Assembly: GCF_009674825.1 (NCBI RefSeq)
Contig: NZ_WKJH01000024.1
Span: 62,001-126,000, forward strand
DNA: 64,000 bases
Direction: 5' to 3'
Origin: Maribacter luteus
GTDB taxonomy: Bacteria; Bacteroidota; Bacteroidia; Flavobacteriales; Flavobacteriaceae
Shown: piece by piece, positions 37,813 through 47,379 of the stretch
How positions within the stretch are numbered: position 1 is the first letter of the stretch
How the letters are laid out: each line of letters opens with the position of its first letter
Position numbers and translations under genes: made by a program
Notes under the pieces: model-generated
Databases searched by the model: none
What the model was told of the DNA's origin: nothing
What the model saw: only the letters and a program-made list of their open reading frames with translations

Positions 37813-39111
37813 ATGACCGATACCAATAAAATCCCTGTAGTATCCAAAGAGGTACTTTTGCCTTTTATCATCATTACCTCATTATTTGCTTTATGGGGAT
37901 TTGCCAATGATATTACCAACCCTATGGTCGCTGCTTTTGGGACCGTGATGGAAATTTCGACCGCAAAAGCCGCATTGGTGCAGTTCGCCTTCTACGGAGG
38001 TTACGCTACAATGGCAATACCAGCTGCCCTATTTGTTCGGAAATACAGCTATAAAAAAGGAATAATATTGGGACTAATACTCTATGCAACAGGAGCTTTG
38101 TTATTTTATCCTGCCGCCAAATTCGAGGTTTTCGGATACTTTTTGGTTTCCTTATATATCTTAACCTTCGGATTGGCCTTTTTAGAGACTACCGCAAACC
38201 CTTTTATCCTTTCAATGGGAGATGAGCGGACAGCAACAAGAAGATTGAACCTTGCACAGGCCTTTAATCCAATTGGATCTCTTTTCGGCATGTTCGTAGC
38301 TTCGAAATTTATTTTGACCGCATTGGATTCCGACAAAAGAAACGCAGCAGGTGAATTGATTTTCAATACCTTGGATTCTGTTGAAAAAGCTGCCATACGA
38401 ACCCATGATTTGGCGATCATTAGAGACCCATACGTTATCCTAGGTTTTGTGGTTATTGGCATGTTGGTCATTATTTCTATTACCAAAATGCCAAAAAGAG
38501 CCCATAAAGAAAACCAAACAAGTGCCATTTCCTCTTTTAAAAGGTTATTTAAAAACGGTAAATACAAAGAAGGGGTCATAGCCCAATTGTTCTATGTGGC
38601 CGCTCAAATCATGTGTTGGACGTTCATCATCCAATATGCAGGAAATCTGGGTATTCCAAAAGCTGAAGCCCAAAACTACAATATCGTTGCCATGAGTATA
38701 TTTCTAATGAGCCGTTTCATAAGCACGTTTCTTATGAAATATGTGAACTCAAGAAAATTACTCATGATATTTGCCCTATGCGCCATGTGTACCATTACCG
38801 GTGTTATATTGATAGAAGGCATCCTGGGCTTGTATCTTTTAGTCGCCACTTCGGCTTTTATGTCTTTGATGTTCCCTACGATTTATGGTATTGCACTCAA
38901 TGGCCTAAAGGAAGAAGATACGGCCTTAGGTGCCGCAGGGCTGGTAATGGCAATCGTAGGTGGTGCATTAATGCCCATTCTACAGGGAACTCTTATAGAC
39001 ATGGGAACCATAGGACCGTTTTCGGGTGTTAATTTTTCGTTCATACTACCCTTTTTGTGTTTTGCCTTTATTGCAATTTATGGGTATAGAACTTTCAAGG
39101 TGCATGATTAA
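37813..39111 (+). CDS. fucP: L-fucose:H+ symporter
   Basis: The 432-residue inner-membrane MFS protein has about 12 hydrophobic segments. The FucP blocks are FALWGFANDITNPMVAAF (with the conserved Asp), GGYATMAIPAALFVRKY, LTFGLAFLETTANPFILSMG (with the conserved Glu), RRLNLAQAFNPIGSLFGMF and a late MFPTIYGIALNGLKEEDTA. In E. coli FucP these acidic residues couple proton and fucose uptake. It is 16 nt before the mutarotase gene, and both lie with aldA and lutABC. It brings free L-fucose, released by the GH29 enzymes in the periplasm, into the cytoplasm. Confidence 0.94.
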   Translation: MTDTNKIPVVSKEVLLPFIIITSLFALWGFANDITNPMVAAFGTVMEISTAKAALVQFAFYGGYATMAIPAALFVRKYSYKKGIILGLILYATGALLFYPAAKFEVFGYFLVSLYILTFGLAFLETTANPFILSMGDERTATRRLNLAQAFNPIGSLFGMFVASKFILTALDSDKRNAAGELIFNTLDSVEKAAIRTHDLAIIRDPYVILGFVVIGMLVIISITKMPKRAHKENQTSAISSFKRLFKNGKYKEGVIAQLFYVAAQIMCWTFIIQYAGNLGIPKAEAQNYNIVAMSIFLMSRFISTFLMKYVNSRKLLMIFALCAMCTITGVILIEGILGLYLLVATSAFMSLMFPTIYGIALNGLKEEDTALGAAGLVMAIVGGALMPILQGTLIDMGTIGPFSGVNFSFILPFLCFAFIAIYGYRTFKVHD

Positions 39112-39127
39112 TCGCTAATTATCCAAT

Positions 39128-39463
39128 ATGAAAAAATATTGTTTGGCTTTAGATTTAAAAGATGACCCTGTATTGATCGATCAATACAAGGCACATCATA
39201 AAAAAGTTTGGCCAGAGATCACACAGAGTATTATTGATTCAGGAATCGAAAATGCTGAAATCTATTGTGTCGGTAATCGACTGTTCATGATTTTGGAAGT
39301 AAACGATTCATTCTCATTTGAACAAAAGGAACAAATGGACAATGCCAATAGAAAGGTTCAGGAGTGGGAAGAGCTCATGTGGAAATATCAGCAAAAAATG
39401 CCTTGGGCCAAAGAAAATGAAAAATGGGTATTAATGGATAAGATTTACGAATTAAAAGATTGA
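39128..39463 (+). CDS. L-rhamnose/L-fucose mutarotase (RhaM-type)
   Basis: The 111-residue protein matches the L-rhamnose mutarotase family: CLALDLKDDPVLIDQYKAHH at the N-terminus, the WPEI segment, and a central SGIENAEIYCVGNRLFMILEV block with the conserved His and Tyr positions of the ferredoxin-like dimer. Mutarotases interconvert alpha and beta pyranoses so that the isomerase receives the right anomer. By family it is RhaM-like rather than FucU-like, but position between fucP and the lactate genes indicates it serves L-fucose. Start and length fit the family, and it ends 7 nt before lutA. Confidence 0.88.
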   Translation: MKKYCLALDLKDDPVLIDQYKAHHKKVWPEITQSIIDSGIENAEIYCVGNRLFMILEVNDSFSFEQKEQMDNANRKVQEWEELMWKYQQKMPWAKENEKWVLMDKIYELKD

Positions 39464-39470
39464 AAATCAA

Positions 39471-40208
39471 ATGAGAGTAGGCCTGTTCATACCATGTTAT
39501 ATTAACCAATTGTACCCTCAGGTGGGTATAGCCACGCTGGAAGTACTGGAAAAATTAGGAGTGGATGTTTATTATCCTTCCGGTCAAACCTGCTGTGGAC
39601 AACCATTGGGCAATTCGGGTTACGAGGAAGATGCAAAAGGGGCCTGTCAGGTGTTCGTTGAAAATTTCAAGGAATACGATTATATCGTTGGCCCGTCCGG
39701 AAGTTGTATCTATCACGTTAAAAAACATTTCGATATCATAGAACAAACCCCAGATGTCATCAATGTAAGAAATAATGCTTTTGAACTATGTGAGTTTATC
39801 GTTAAGATATTGGGGATAACCGATTTAGGTGCCTCATTCCCATACAAAGTGGGTTTACATAAGAGCTGTCACGGTTTAAGGGGGCTTCACTTGGGATCTT
39901 GTTCCGAAAGAATGGACGCCCATTATTCAACAGAAGAAGATTTATTGGCCCATGTTCAGGGGCTCGAGTTAATGTCACTGACCCGAAAAGATGAATGTTG
40001 TGGTTTCGGAGGAACCTTTGCGGTTTTCGAAGAGGCTATATCAGTAAAAATGGGAAAAGACCGCATTCAAGATCATTTGAACAATGATGTAGAAGTTATC
40101 ACCGGTGCCGATCATTCCTGTTTAATGCATTTAGAAGGATTGATCAATAGAAACAAGCAACCAATAAGGGTAATGCATATTGCTGAAATTTTAAATAGCA
40201 GTATTTAA
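39471..40208 (+). CDS. lutA: Lactate utilization protein A (LutA/YkgE-like, CCG-domain)
   Basis: The 245-residue cytoplasmic protein has two cysteine-rich CCG domains, with TCCGQPLGNSGY near residue 42 and ECCGFGGTFAVF near residue 175, plus PSGSC and HKSCHGLR. It has the length and order of LutA, one subunit of the iron-sulfur L-lactate oxidase complex LutABC. It starts 7 nt after the mutarotase and ends 2 nt before lutB, so it is a tight operon. In this location it finishes fucose catabolism by oxidising L-lactate to pyruvate. The homologous YkgE is the alternative name. Confidence 0.92.
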   Translation: MRVGLFIPCYINQLYPQVGIATLEVLEKLGVDVYYPSGQTCCGQPLGNSGYEEDAKGACQVFVENFKEYDYIVGPSGSCIYHVKKHFDIIEQTPDVINVRNNAFELCEFIVKILGITDLGASFPYKVGLHKSCHGLRGLHLGSCSERMDAHYSTEEDLLAHVQGLELMSLTRKDECCGFGGTFAVFEEAISVKMGKDRIQDHLNNDVEVITGADHSCLMHLEGLINRNKQPIRVMHIAEILNSSI

Positions 40209-40210
40209 TT

Positions 40211-41575
40211 ATGAACCACGCACAAAAGGCCGAAATATTCAATAAGAACGAAGCTAAAGTAAATTGGCACGACAAAGCTTTGTGGTATGTTAGGGAAAAA
40301 AGGGACAATGCCGCACATGGTGTCAAAGGCTGGGAACAGTTAAGGGATTTGGCATCCGGAGTCAAAGCCCATGTCCTATCTAACCTAGACGAACTTTTAA
40401 TTGAATTTGAAACGAACGCACAAAAAAACGGTATTACCGTACATTGGGCGTCAAATGCCGAAGAACATAATAAGATCATCAATAAGATTCTGACCGAAAA
40501 GAATGCAAAAAAGGTGGTTAAGAGCAAGTCAATGCTTACTGAGGAATGCCATTTAAATCCGTATTTGGAATCGAAAGGCTTTGAAGTTGTTGATACTGAT
40601 TTGGGGGAATATATTGTGCAAATAGCAAAAGAAACACCAAGTCACATCGTTCTACCGGCCATTCACAAAACCAAAGAGGAAGTCGACACCTTGTTCCAAG
40701 AACATCTGGGCACAAAACCTAGTGATGGAAATCCGGAATACTTGACCAATGAAGCCCGAAAACACCTACGTACAAAATTCTTAACGGCCGATGTCGCCAT
40801 TACAGGTGTCAATTTTGCCATAGCCGAAACAGGAGGTTTTGTGGTATGTACCAATGAAGGCAATGCTGATATGGGAGCCCATTTGGCAAAAACCCATATA
40901 GCATGTATGGGTATTGAAAAGCTTATACCAAAAGAAGCACATCTAGGTATATTTTTGCGTTTATTGGCCAGAAGTGCCACAGGACAGCCCATTACGACCT
41001 ATTCTTCCCATTTCAACAAACCTACCGAAGGTTCCGAAATGCACATCGTAATTGTGGATAATGGCAGAACGGAACAATTGAGCCGTGAAGATTTCCGATC
41101 TTCATTACATTGTATACGTTGTGGGGCCTGTATGAACACCTGCCCTATTTACAGGCGTAGTGGCGGCCATAGTTATGATGCTACCATCCCCGGTCCCATT
41201 GGGTCTATATTATCCCCAGGGAAAGATTTGACCAAACATAGCTCTTTGCCTTTTGCATCAACTTTATGTGGATCATGTTCCAATGTTTGTCCCGTAAAAA
41301 TCAATATACATGAACAACTGTACAAATGGAGACAGATAATCACTAAAGACGTAGAACAACCTGTTGTCAAGAAAACGATTTTAAAGATGACCGGCAAGGT
41401 TTTTTCAAAACCCAAGTTTTATGGTCTCGCTGGTCGGTCTGTTCGGTTTATGCTCAAATATGCCCCTAGGTTTTTGGTTTATTCCAAATTGAATGCTTGG
41501 GGTAAGGCACGTGAACTCCCCCAAATAAAAAATGGGAATTTTGATCAATGGTATAAAGAAAAAAGAAGTAAATAA
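40211..41575 (+). CDS. lutB: Lactate utilization protein B (LutB/YkgF-like, 4Fe-4S)
   Basis: The 454-residue protein has an N-terminal LUD domain (SMLTEECHLNPYLESKGFEV, TGVNFAIAETGGFVVCTNEG). A 4Fe-4S ferredoxin region follows with IRCGACMNTCPIYRR near residue 300 and LCGSCSNVCPVKINIHEQL near 353, and the C-terminal helix ends NFDQWYKEK. It is the iron-sulfur electron-transfer subunit of the LutABC lactate oxidase. Its stop overlaps the lutC start by one base (TAATG), showing translational coupling. Confidence 0.94.
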   Translation: MNHAQKAEIFNKNEAKVNWHDKALWYVREKRDNAAHGVKGWEQLRDLASGVKAHVLSNLDELLIEFETNAQKNGITVHWASNAEEHNKIINKILTEKNAKKVVKSKSMLTEECHLNPYLESKGFEVVDTDLGEYIVQIAKETPSHIVLPAIHKTKEEVDTLFQEHLGTKPSDGNPEYLTNEARKHLRTKFLTADVAITGVNFAIAETGGFVVCTNEGNADMGAHLAKTHIACMGIEKLIPKEAHLGIFLRLLARSATGQPITTYSSHFNKPTEGSEMHIVIVDNGRTEQLSREDFRSSLHCIRCGACMNTCPIYRRSGGHSYDATIPGPIGSILSPGKDLTKHSSLPFASTLCGSCSNVCPVKINIHEQLYKWRQIITKDVEQPVVKKTILKMTGKVFSKPKFYGLAGRSVRFMLKYAPRFLVYSKLNAWGKARELPQIKNGNFDQWYKEKRSK

Positions 41576-42156
41576 TGGGCAGGGAAGAAATATTAAATTC
41601 GGTACGAAAAAACAAACCGGAATTGTTGCCATTACCAGAGATCAATGCTGATCTCTTTAATGAGGATATAGACCTTCTTAGCGGTTTTAAGGAAAAAGTG
41701 CCCCTTGTAGGGGGCACGATCAAGCAATTGACCTCTCCAAAGGATATTGATAATGAGATAACGATGATGTACCCTAATGCCACGAACATTGTAAATCGTA
41801 CACAAGTGTCGTCTTTAGGAACGGTTTCCATTTCAGATAAAACACAACCCAAGGATTTGGAGGATGTTGATTTGGCAATACTTCGCGGTACGTTCGGTGT
41901 AGCGGAAAACGGAGCCATTTGGATATCGGAAGAACAGTTTTACATTCGGGCCTTACCTTTTATAACCAATGATCTGTTGATTATTTTGGATAAAAAAGAC
42001 ATTTGCCAAAATTTACATGAGGCCTATGAGCTTATTTCCAAAAGAAAACGCACTTTCGGTTTATTCATTTCCGGACCGTCAAAGACAGCCGACATAGAAC
42101 AATGTTTGGTTATTGGTGCCCAAGGAGCGTTAAGTTTAACCGTCTTGTTAATTTAG
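41575..42156 (+). CDS. lutC: Lactate utilization protein C (LutC/YkgG-like, LUD domain)
   Basis: The 193-residue LUD-domain protein has GREEILNSVRKN at the start and ILRGTFGVAENGAIWISEEQ and FGLFISGPSKTADIEQCLV near the end. It completes the LutABC L-lactate oxidase set. The ATG overlaps the lutB stop by one base. It ends the rightward fucose/lactate operon and is convergent with the unassigned gene at 42272 across a 115-bp gap, in which I saw no clear terminator. Confidence 0.92.
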   Translation: MGREEILNSVRKNKPELLPLPEINADLFNEDIDLLSGFKEKVPLVGGTIKQLTSPKDIDNEITMMYPNATNIVNRTQVSSLGTVSISDKTQPKDLEDVDLAILRGTFGVAENGAIWISEEQFYIRALPFITNDLLIILDKKDICQNLHEAYELISKRKRTFGLFISGPSKTADIEQCLVIGAQGALSLTVLLI

Positions 42157-42271
42157 GAGATAAATTATCATTTCACAGAAAGAAACCCCCAACGTTTTAT
42201 TATAAAATTAGAACCCAATTACTTTATGTAGTGTTTAGGAACAAATAGGTTGTTTTTATAATATCGGCACA

Positions 42272-43921
42272 TTAATTTCCTCTTAATTTATCTACTATAG
42301 CGTTCGCGTTTTTGGCAATATGTCTATCATAATCCTGGGTATATAGCGTGGCTATGGTACTATATTCCTCGGCAAGCTTATTATAGTTTTTCCAAGCCTT
42401 ATCATACGCTTTGATCCACTTTTTAACTTCTTTACCATTGGCTTCGGCATGTTGCATATAAACAAGGGTTCTATAAATGGTGTACAATCTTAATCCGTAC
42501 TCAGCCGATCCAATGGCATGGTTTTTCGTAGCCTCATTTTCCCAATCAATCGATTTGGCCAGCTTAACTATTTCTTTCCATTTGGCTACAGATTCGTCTT
42601 TTTGCGCCAAGTTCCTTTTTTGTTGTAATTCCCCTTTTATTACCATTGGCCAGGCAATGCCTTGATCTCTTGTCCACCAAGGGTTCATGTCCCTGAACGT
42701 ACTGTTCCTCCCCCTTACTACTGCTTCGGCAGAAAGCAAGGCCAATTTCCTGAATTTAGAGATATCATCACCCTTAAGGTGTAACCGTTCCGTCGCATAT
42801 CTATTAAAAATAAATTCCTCACTTTTATCGGTATGTAAGGCCCATTGTGCCATTACCCAAGAATTCAAATCGCACCACATTTCATCTTTGATGTAAGGAC
42901 CATTCCATCCGCCACCCCTAGACCATGTCCAGATACCGGCATATAATCCAGGTTTTGTTTCAACAAACTCCTTAATACTATTGATTTGCCCTTCGGGCAT
43001 TCTTGCATGCTCTTCAAAACCTTCAATAACCCCATTGGCGATATAGTTGGGGTAGGCCCCTTTTCCTTCGTATTCGCGAGCGGATTGTACTTCTATGATT
43101 TGGGGATGGCGCCCTTGACCGATTACCTTACTGAACGCATTGGATCTATGAAAATCACCTTCACAGTGCTTAACACTGATAATCAAATTTTTATGGGGGG
43201 CTATGGCATCACTTACTTTTAGGTAATCTTCCAAATTCACATCGAACGCACCCCAAGTCCTAAAGATCAACTGCTTGTTCCTTTTTTCACAAATTTCTTC
43301 CTTAAGGATCTGCATTAAGGGAATGATCGTTTTTTCTGGGCTTTTTTTATTATCTATAGCGCCTAAATGATAGGGGGCATCATGCAAATACGTTTCACCG
43401 ATACGCACTACCAAGCCGTCCAGATCCGGAAATTGATCGAACATTTCATTAATTTGCGCTCGTATCAACTTTTCGGTCAAAGGATCATTCGGGTTCCCAA
43501 AGGTTTCCTCGATACCGTATTTTGCTATTAATCGCTTCGGAAACAAAACCAAATCGGACATTGCAAAAATCTTCATATCCTGCGCTTTACAGGCCTTATG
43601 CATTTGCTTTATCTGTTTCGCCTTTGCATCTACCCATTTCCTATCTTCCGAACCTTTGGGTAAAATATCTAGATCTACCGATTCCCAATCAATGGCCAAG
43701 GCAGGGGATTCGAAAAGGAAATATACTTTCCCATTATAACTCATTTCCTTGATTACTTTTGGGTCGTTATAAATGGACTGATATGGGGCCTCTCCCGGGT
43801 TATGGTGTACCATATCCAAGACTAAAGGGGCTGAAATGGTATTCGTATCCTGACCCATTACTTTAGTACCAAAAACAGCTAAGAACACTAAAACCGATAT
43901 TCCTATTTTTTTAATTTTCAT
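42272..43921 (-). CDS. Secreted TIM-barrel-like protein, putative glycoside hydrolase of unassigned family
   Basis: The start at 43921 (MKIKKIGISVLVFLAVFG) gives a signal peptide and 549 residues; an ATG at 43939 adds six residues. I do not recognise a named family. It looks like an alpha/beta barrel with acidic residues at strand ends: GKVYFLFESPALAIDWE, AQDMKIFAMSDLVLFPKR, DLDGLVVRIGETYLHDAPYH (a candidate catalytic Glu), QLIFRTWGAFDV and LYAGIWTWSRGGGWNGPY. A helical C-terminal half follows. It recalls alpha-glucuronidase-like (GH67/GH115) barrels without their signature motifs. It is the last gene of the right enzyme run. Export and context make a glycan enzyme likely; the reaction is unknown. 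Confidence 0.72.
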   Translation of the reverse strand: MKIKKIGISVLVFLAVFGTKVMGQDTNTISAPLVLDMVHHNPGEAPYQSIYNDPKVIKEMSYNGKVYFLFESPALAIDWESVDLDILPKGSEDRKWVDAKAKQIKQMHKACKAQDMKIFAMSDLVLFPKRLIAKYGIEETFGNPNDPLTEKLIRAQINEMFDQFPDLDGLVVRIGETYLHDAPYHLGAIDNKKSPEKTIIPLMQILKEEICEKRNKQLIFRTWGAFDVNLEDYLKVSDAIAPHKNLIISVKHCEGDFHRSNAFSKVIGQGRHPQIIEVQSAREYEGKGAYPNYIANGVIEGFEEHARMPEGQINSIKEFVETKPGLYAGIWTWSRGGGWNGPYIKDEMWCDLNSWVMAQWALHTDKSEEFIFNRYATERLHLKGDDISKFRKLALLSAEAVVRGRNSTFRDMNPWWTRDQGIAWPMVIKGELQQKRNLAQKDESVAKWKEIVKLAKSIDWENEATKNHAIGSAEYGLRLYTIYRTLVYMQHAEANGKEVKKWIKAYDKAWKNYNKLAEEYSTIATLYTQDYDRHIAKNANAIVDKLRGN

Positions 43922-43994
43922 ATTTAATAATTTTAACAACTTATTTTCATTTCAGGTATAAAAGCATCATATCCCAACTTACGCATTTTCAACA

Positions 43995-44897
43995 TCATTC
44001 TATTTCCAAGGTGTATTCAATTGGGACTATAGTCCCATCTTCTCGAAATGACATTTTTTCAAAACATGCAGATCTACGATGAAATGAACCTTCATTTACA
44101 TCCCCACGATGGTAAAACAAATACCAGTCGCCTTTAAATTCTATCGCTGAAGTATGATTCGGTGCTTTCGGGGCATCTGGAGCTAATTCACCTTTTAATG
44201 TAGCATATTTTGGTAATGGCGTTTCTGCCATCCAATACTTCGTAACAGGGCCAACCCTAGCGCTAAAATAATATATCCCGTTTCTTTTAAAAACATGCAC
44301 TGCTTCACTCACTGTTTCTTCAGAAAGTCGAATCCAATCACCATCTAATTCAATCATATTATCTTTAAGCTTAGCTCCCATTATATGAGCCCCTGGATCT
44401 CCTATATTGACTTTATGATCATTGCCATAAATGTAAGCTTGCCCATCATCATCAACAAAAACGGTAGGGTCAAATATGGTTGTTATTTCCTTTGTAACAG
44501 CTTCTTCCCAAGGGCCAACCGGCGTTCGACTCTTTGCCACACCAATATGTGTTTTATCATATGGAAAGTAAAAATAATACCAACCCTCCCAGTAGGCCAC
44601 ATCCGGTGCATTCATTTGTCCATGAGCCCAGACATATTCCCGTGGTTTTAGTACCACACCGTGATTTTTCCAAGTTTTCATATCAGAAGACTCCAATATC
44701 GCATAATCTTGCATCGTACTAAATGAAACAGCACCCTCTACATCCCTGGAACAATACACATAAACTTTACCATTATAGACTTCGGCGGCTGGATCTGCTG
44801 CATAGATAAACCCAGCATCTTCCTTGTTTAAAATCGGATTTTGGGCGTTTAAAGCACATATTACTACTAAAAACAATGGGAGAATCATCGATTTCAT
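43995..44897 (-). CDS. GH43-family glycosidase
   Basis: The 300-residue secreted protein (MKSMILPLFLVVICALNA) shows the GH43 five-bladed propeller. The base-Asp blade is DAGFIYAADPAAEVYNGKVY, followed by MNAPDVAYWEGWYYFYFPYD, IFDPTVFVDDDGQAYIYG (the pKa-tuning Asp) and VSEAVHVFKRNGIYYFS (the acid Glu in SEA). The length fits a single catalytic domain without an accessory module. GH43 members remove arabinose, xylose or galactose side units. It follows GH20 by 38 nt and precedes the unassigned barrel protein by 73 nt. It is distinct from the GH43/117-like protein in the left operon. Confidence 0.88.
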   Translation of the reverse strand: MKSMILPLFLVVICALNAQNPILNKEDAGFIYAADPAAEVYNGKVYVYCSRDVEGAVSFSTMQDYAILESSDMKTWKNHGVVLKPREYVWAHGQMNAPDVAYWEGWYYFYFPYDKTHIGVAKSRTPVGPWEEAVTKEITTIFDPTVFVDDDGQAYIYGNDHKVNIGDPGAHIMGAKLKDNMIELDGDWIRLSEETVSEAVHVFKRNGIYYFSARVGPVTKYWMAETPLPKYATLKGELAPDAPKAPNHTSAIEFKGDWYLFYHRGDVNEGSFHRRSACFEKMSFREDGTIVPIEYTLEIE

Positions 44898-44935
44898 TGA
44901 CTAACTATTATATATTTTGTTCATTTCGATAATTT

Positions 44936-47266
44936 CTAATGTCCTGTAACTTCTGAATTAATGGACTGTAGTTCTTCCCCCTGTAAACCATACCATGCAT
45001 TTATTACCCTTGGGTTATCACTAGGCCTGTATTTAATAACTATGGGGTACCAACCCGATTTCAAGGCAACCTTTCCATACCGTTTTCTTGGACCGTGCCA
45101 TCCACTATTGTCCACGACCAAAGTATCCCCGATATATAAATGATCACCACCATCCGATCGGGTTTCAAACTCATAAATACCATTCTCCTCGGCATGGAAA
45201 TACCCGGAAAATACCATATTGAACCTTTTCCCTTCCTTATAGTCGGCCAAATCGATACTATCTACCTTTTGCCAAGCCTGACCCTTATTTAATTCTAAAT
45301 CAGCAACTTTCTTGTATTTCCCTTTAAGGATGAATCTTTTCAATCCCTTTTCTGTTGGCGTTACCCCGACAGGATCCAAATACGATTTTTGGATCACTTT
45401 CGTTTTCTTGATGTCGTTATAAATATCCCCTTTATAGGCCCTTGCTTTGATTTCCACGGTATCGGTTACCACGAATGGCCCAGAATATCGCAATGACCCT
45501 TTTGAGGGTACAGACCCGTCAGTGGTATAATAAATCTCTACGCCTTCCAACGGATAGGCAAGATCCAACTTAACCTTTGTACTGTCTACCATGGCCAATT
45601 CCTTATCCAATCCCTTTACGATAGGGATGTAATAATAAACCCCCATTTCTTCCAATCTAGGGTATTGTTTTTCCACTCTAGTGTTAAATGCCATAAAGTC
45701 CTTGCTCTTCTTCGGAGCCCAAGCATTTTCCGCCACTGCGATCATTCTGGGAAAAGCTTGGTATTGCAACCTCTTAAAACTAGGTATCCATTCGGACCAA
45801 AGGTTGGCCTGTATACCTAGGACATTAGCTTCCTCCTTTTCTGTAAAACTTTTTGGGACGGGTTCATAGTTATAGATCTTTTCCAATGGATTCCCTTCGT
45901 TCAAATAATCGAAATAATAGGCATCGGTTGTAGTGATTATAACATCATTACCTTGCTCTGCTGCTTTCTTAGGCGCTTCCGGGCGCCACCCTCTCCACCA
46001 CATCACTGTAGCGTCTTTTGTTAAACCACCTTCCACGATTTCGTCCCAACCCAATAATTTCTTCCCTTTGGAATGCAGAAATCGTTCTATATCCCTATTA
46101 AAAAAAGATTGTAGTTCATGCTCGTCTTTCAATCCATTATCTGCAATAACTTTTTGACAGTGTGGGCATACTTCCCATGATTTGATGTTGACCTCATCCC
46201 CTCCTATATGAATGTATTCCGTAGGAAATAATTCTACAACCTCACTCAAAACGTTCTTCATGAATTCGTAAGTAGTTTCTTTTCCCAAACAAGTTGGATA
46301 AGTAAATACGGTATCCCATCCGGATTCTTCATTACATGATAAAAACGGATAATTATCTATGGCCGATTTAAAGTGTCCAGGCATATCAACCTCTGGAATT
46401 ACGGTAATACACCTATCATCTGCGTAAGAAATAATTTCCTTTATTTGTTCTTGGGTGAAAAATCCGCCATACTTGCGTTCACCATCCACTTCCTTGAATT
46501 TTGCCGGATCAATGGTGTACAGATCGTTTTCCACTGCCCTGGTATTGCAAATCGTATCCTGATTATTGGGAATTCTCCACGCCCCTTTTTCGGTCAATAG
46601 TGGATACTTTTTTATCTCCATACGCCAACCTTGATCATCGGTAAGGTGCATATGGTAGGTGTTCATTTTATAAAGCGCCAAATAATCCAAGAATTGCTTC
46701 ACTTCATCCACATCAAAGAAATGGCGGCTTAAATCGTTATGCATACCGCGCCATTCAAACCTAGGTTCGTCCTGTATGTCGACACTGGGAACATACCAAT
46801 CCGTATCAACTACCCTATTTTGCTCAATTTCCTTTGGCAAGAGTTGCCTTATGGTTTGTACCGCATTGAAAAAACCCGATGCTTCTGTCGCTTCAATGGT
46901 GATTTTGTCCGGATTCACATGTAAACCATATCCGCCTTTTTTAAAACCTTCCTTGGTAAAGAAAACGATTCCTTTTTCCAGGTTTCCCGAACTTTTTTCC
47001 AGTGTAAAACCAGCTGCTTTCCCCAAAAGTCCGTTGAGAAAACCTACGGCCTTATCCGAAATACCGTCCGATTGTGCCAATGGTGTTTTCACACTTATTT
47101 CAAAGGAACCCTCACCTAAGGTAAAATTCAATGGCTTGGGAATAATGGCAATGTCATCTTCCGTATAACCCGGGTTTGGGGTGTTACAGGAAATTATAAG
47201 GATCGTTACCCATAGGGGAAGTAACCTTTGCGCCATTCTTACTGTTGAAGTGATTGATTTTTTCAT
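44936..47266 (-). CDS. GH20 beta-N-acetylhexosaminidase with C-terminal PA14 domain
   Basis: The 776-residue lipoprotein has its lipobox Cys in ILIISCN. A GH20b-like N-terminal domain (AVQTIRQLLPKEIEQ) precedes a barrel with MHLTDDQGWRMEIKKYP, VIPEVDMPGHFKSAI and the catalytic Asp-Glu pair in YIHIGGDEVN near residue 355. A small beta domain follows (LEGVEIYYTTDGSVPS), then a PA14-like module (GYFHAEENGIYEFETRSDGG) that may bind sugar. Substrate-assisted hydrolysis of terminal GlcNAc or GalNAc is the family reaction. A second GH20 lies at 52575. It follows GH29 copy 2 by 113 nt, the largest gap here. Confidence 0.94.
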   Translation of the reverse strand: MKKSITSTVRMAQRLLPLWVTILIISCNTPNPGYTEDDIAIIPKPLNFTLGEGSFEISVKTPLAQSDGISDKAVGFLNGLLGKAAGFTLEKSSGNLEKGIVFFTKEGFKKGGYGLHVNPDKITIEATEASGFFNAVQTIRQLLPKEIEQNRVVDTDWYVPSVDIQDEPRFEWRGMHNDLSRHFFDVDEVKQFLDYLALYKMNTYHMHLTDDQGWRMEIKKYPLLTEKGAWRIPNNQDTICNTRAVENDLYTIDPAKFKEVDGERKYGGFFTQEQIKEIISYADDRCITVIPEVDMPGHFKSAIDNYPFLSCNEESGWDTVFTYPTCLGKETTYEFMKNVLSEVVELFPTEYIHIGGDEVNIKSWEVCPHCQKVIADNGLKDEHELQSFFNRDIERFLHSKGKKLLGWDEIVEGGLTKDATVMWWRGWRPEAPKKAAEQGNDVIITTTDAYYFDYLNEGNPLEKIYNYEPVPKSFTEKEEANVLGIQANLWSEWIPSFKRLQYQAFPRMIAVAENAWAPKKSKDFMAFNTRVEKQYPRLEEMGVYYYIPIVKGLDKELAMVDSTKVKLDLAYPLEGVEIYYTTDGSVPSKGSLRYSGPFVVTDTVEIKARAYKGDIYNDIKKTKVIQKSYLDPVGVTPTEKGLKRFILKGKYKKVADLELNKGQAWQKVDSIDLADYKEGKRFNMVFSGYFHAEENGIYEFETRSDGGDHLYIGDTLVVDNSGWHGPRKRYGKVALKSGWYPIVIKYRPSDNPRVINAWYGLQGEELQSINSEVTGH

Positions 47267-47379
47267 TTGCTCTAGTTATCGCTGTATATTAAGTTTTAAG
47301 TTCTTTTCCACGGAAGCATCAAAAGCCTCCTTTATGGCTTGAGGTATATTTTCCTTGTAAACGCTTGCCTAACAGCTTA

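Noticed and set aside
38106-38579. Minus-strand frame of 157 codons inside fucP
   Set aside because: It is antisense to a confident transporter gene and no motif supports it.
42157-42271. Terminator between the convergent lutC and barrel-protein genes
   Set aside because: No stem with an adjacent T-tract could be traced by eye.
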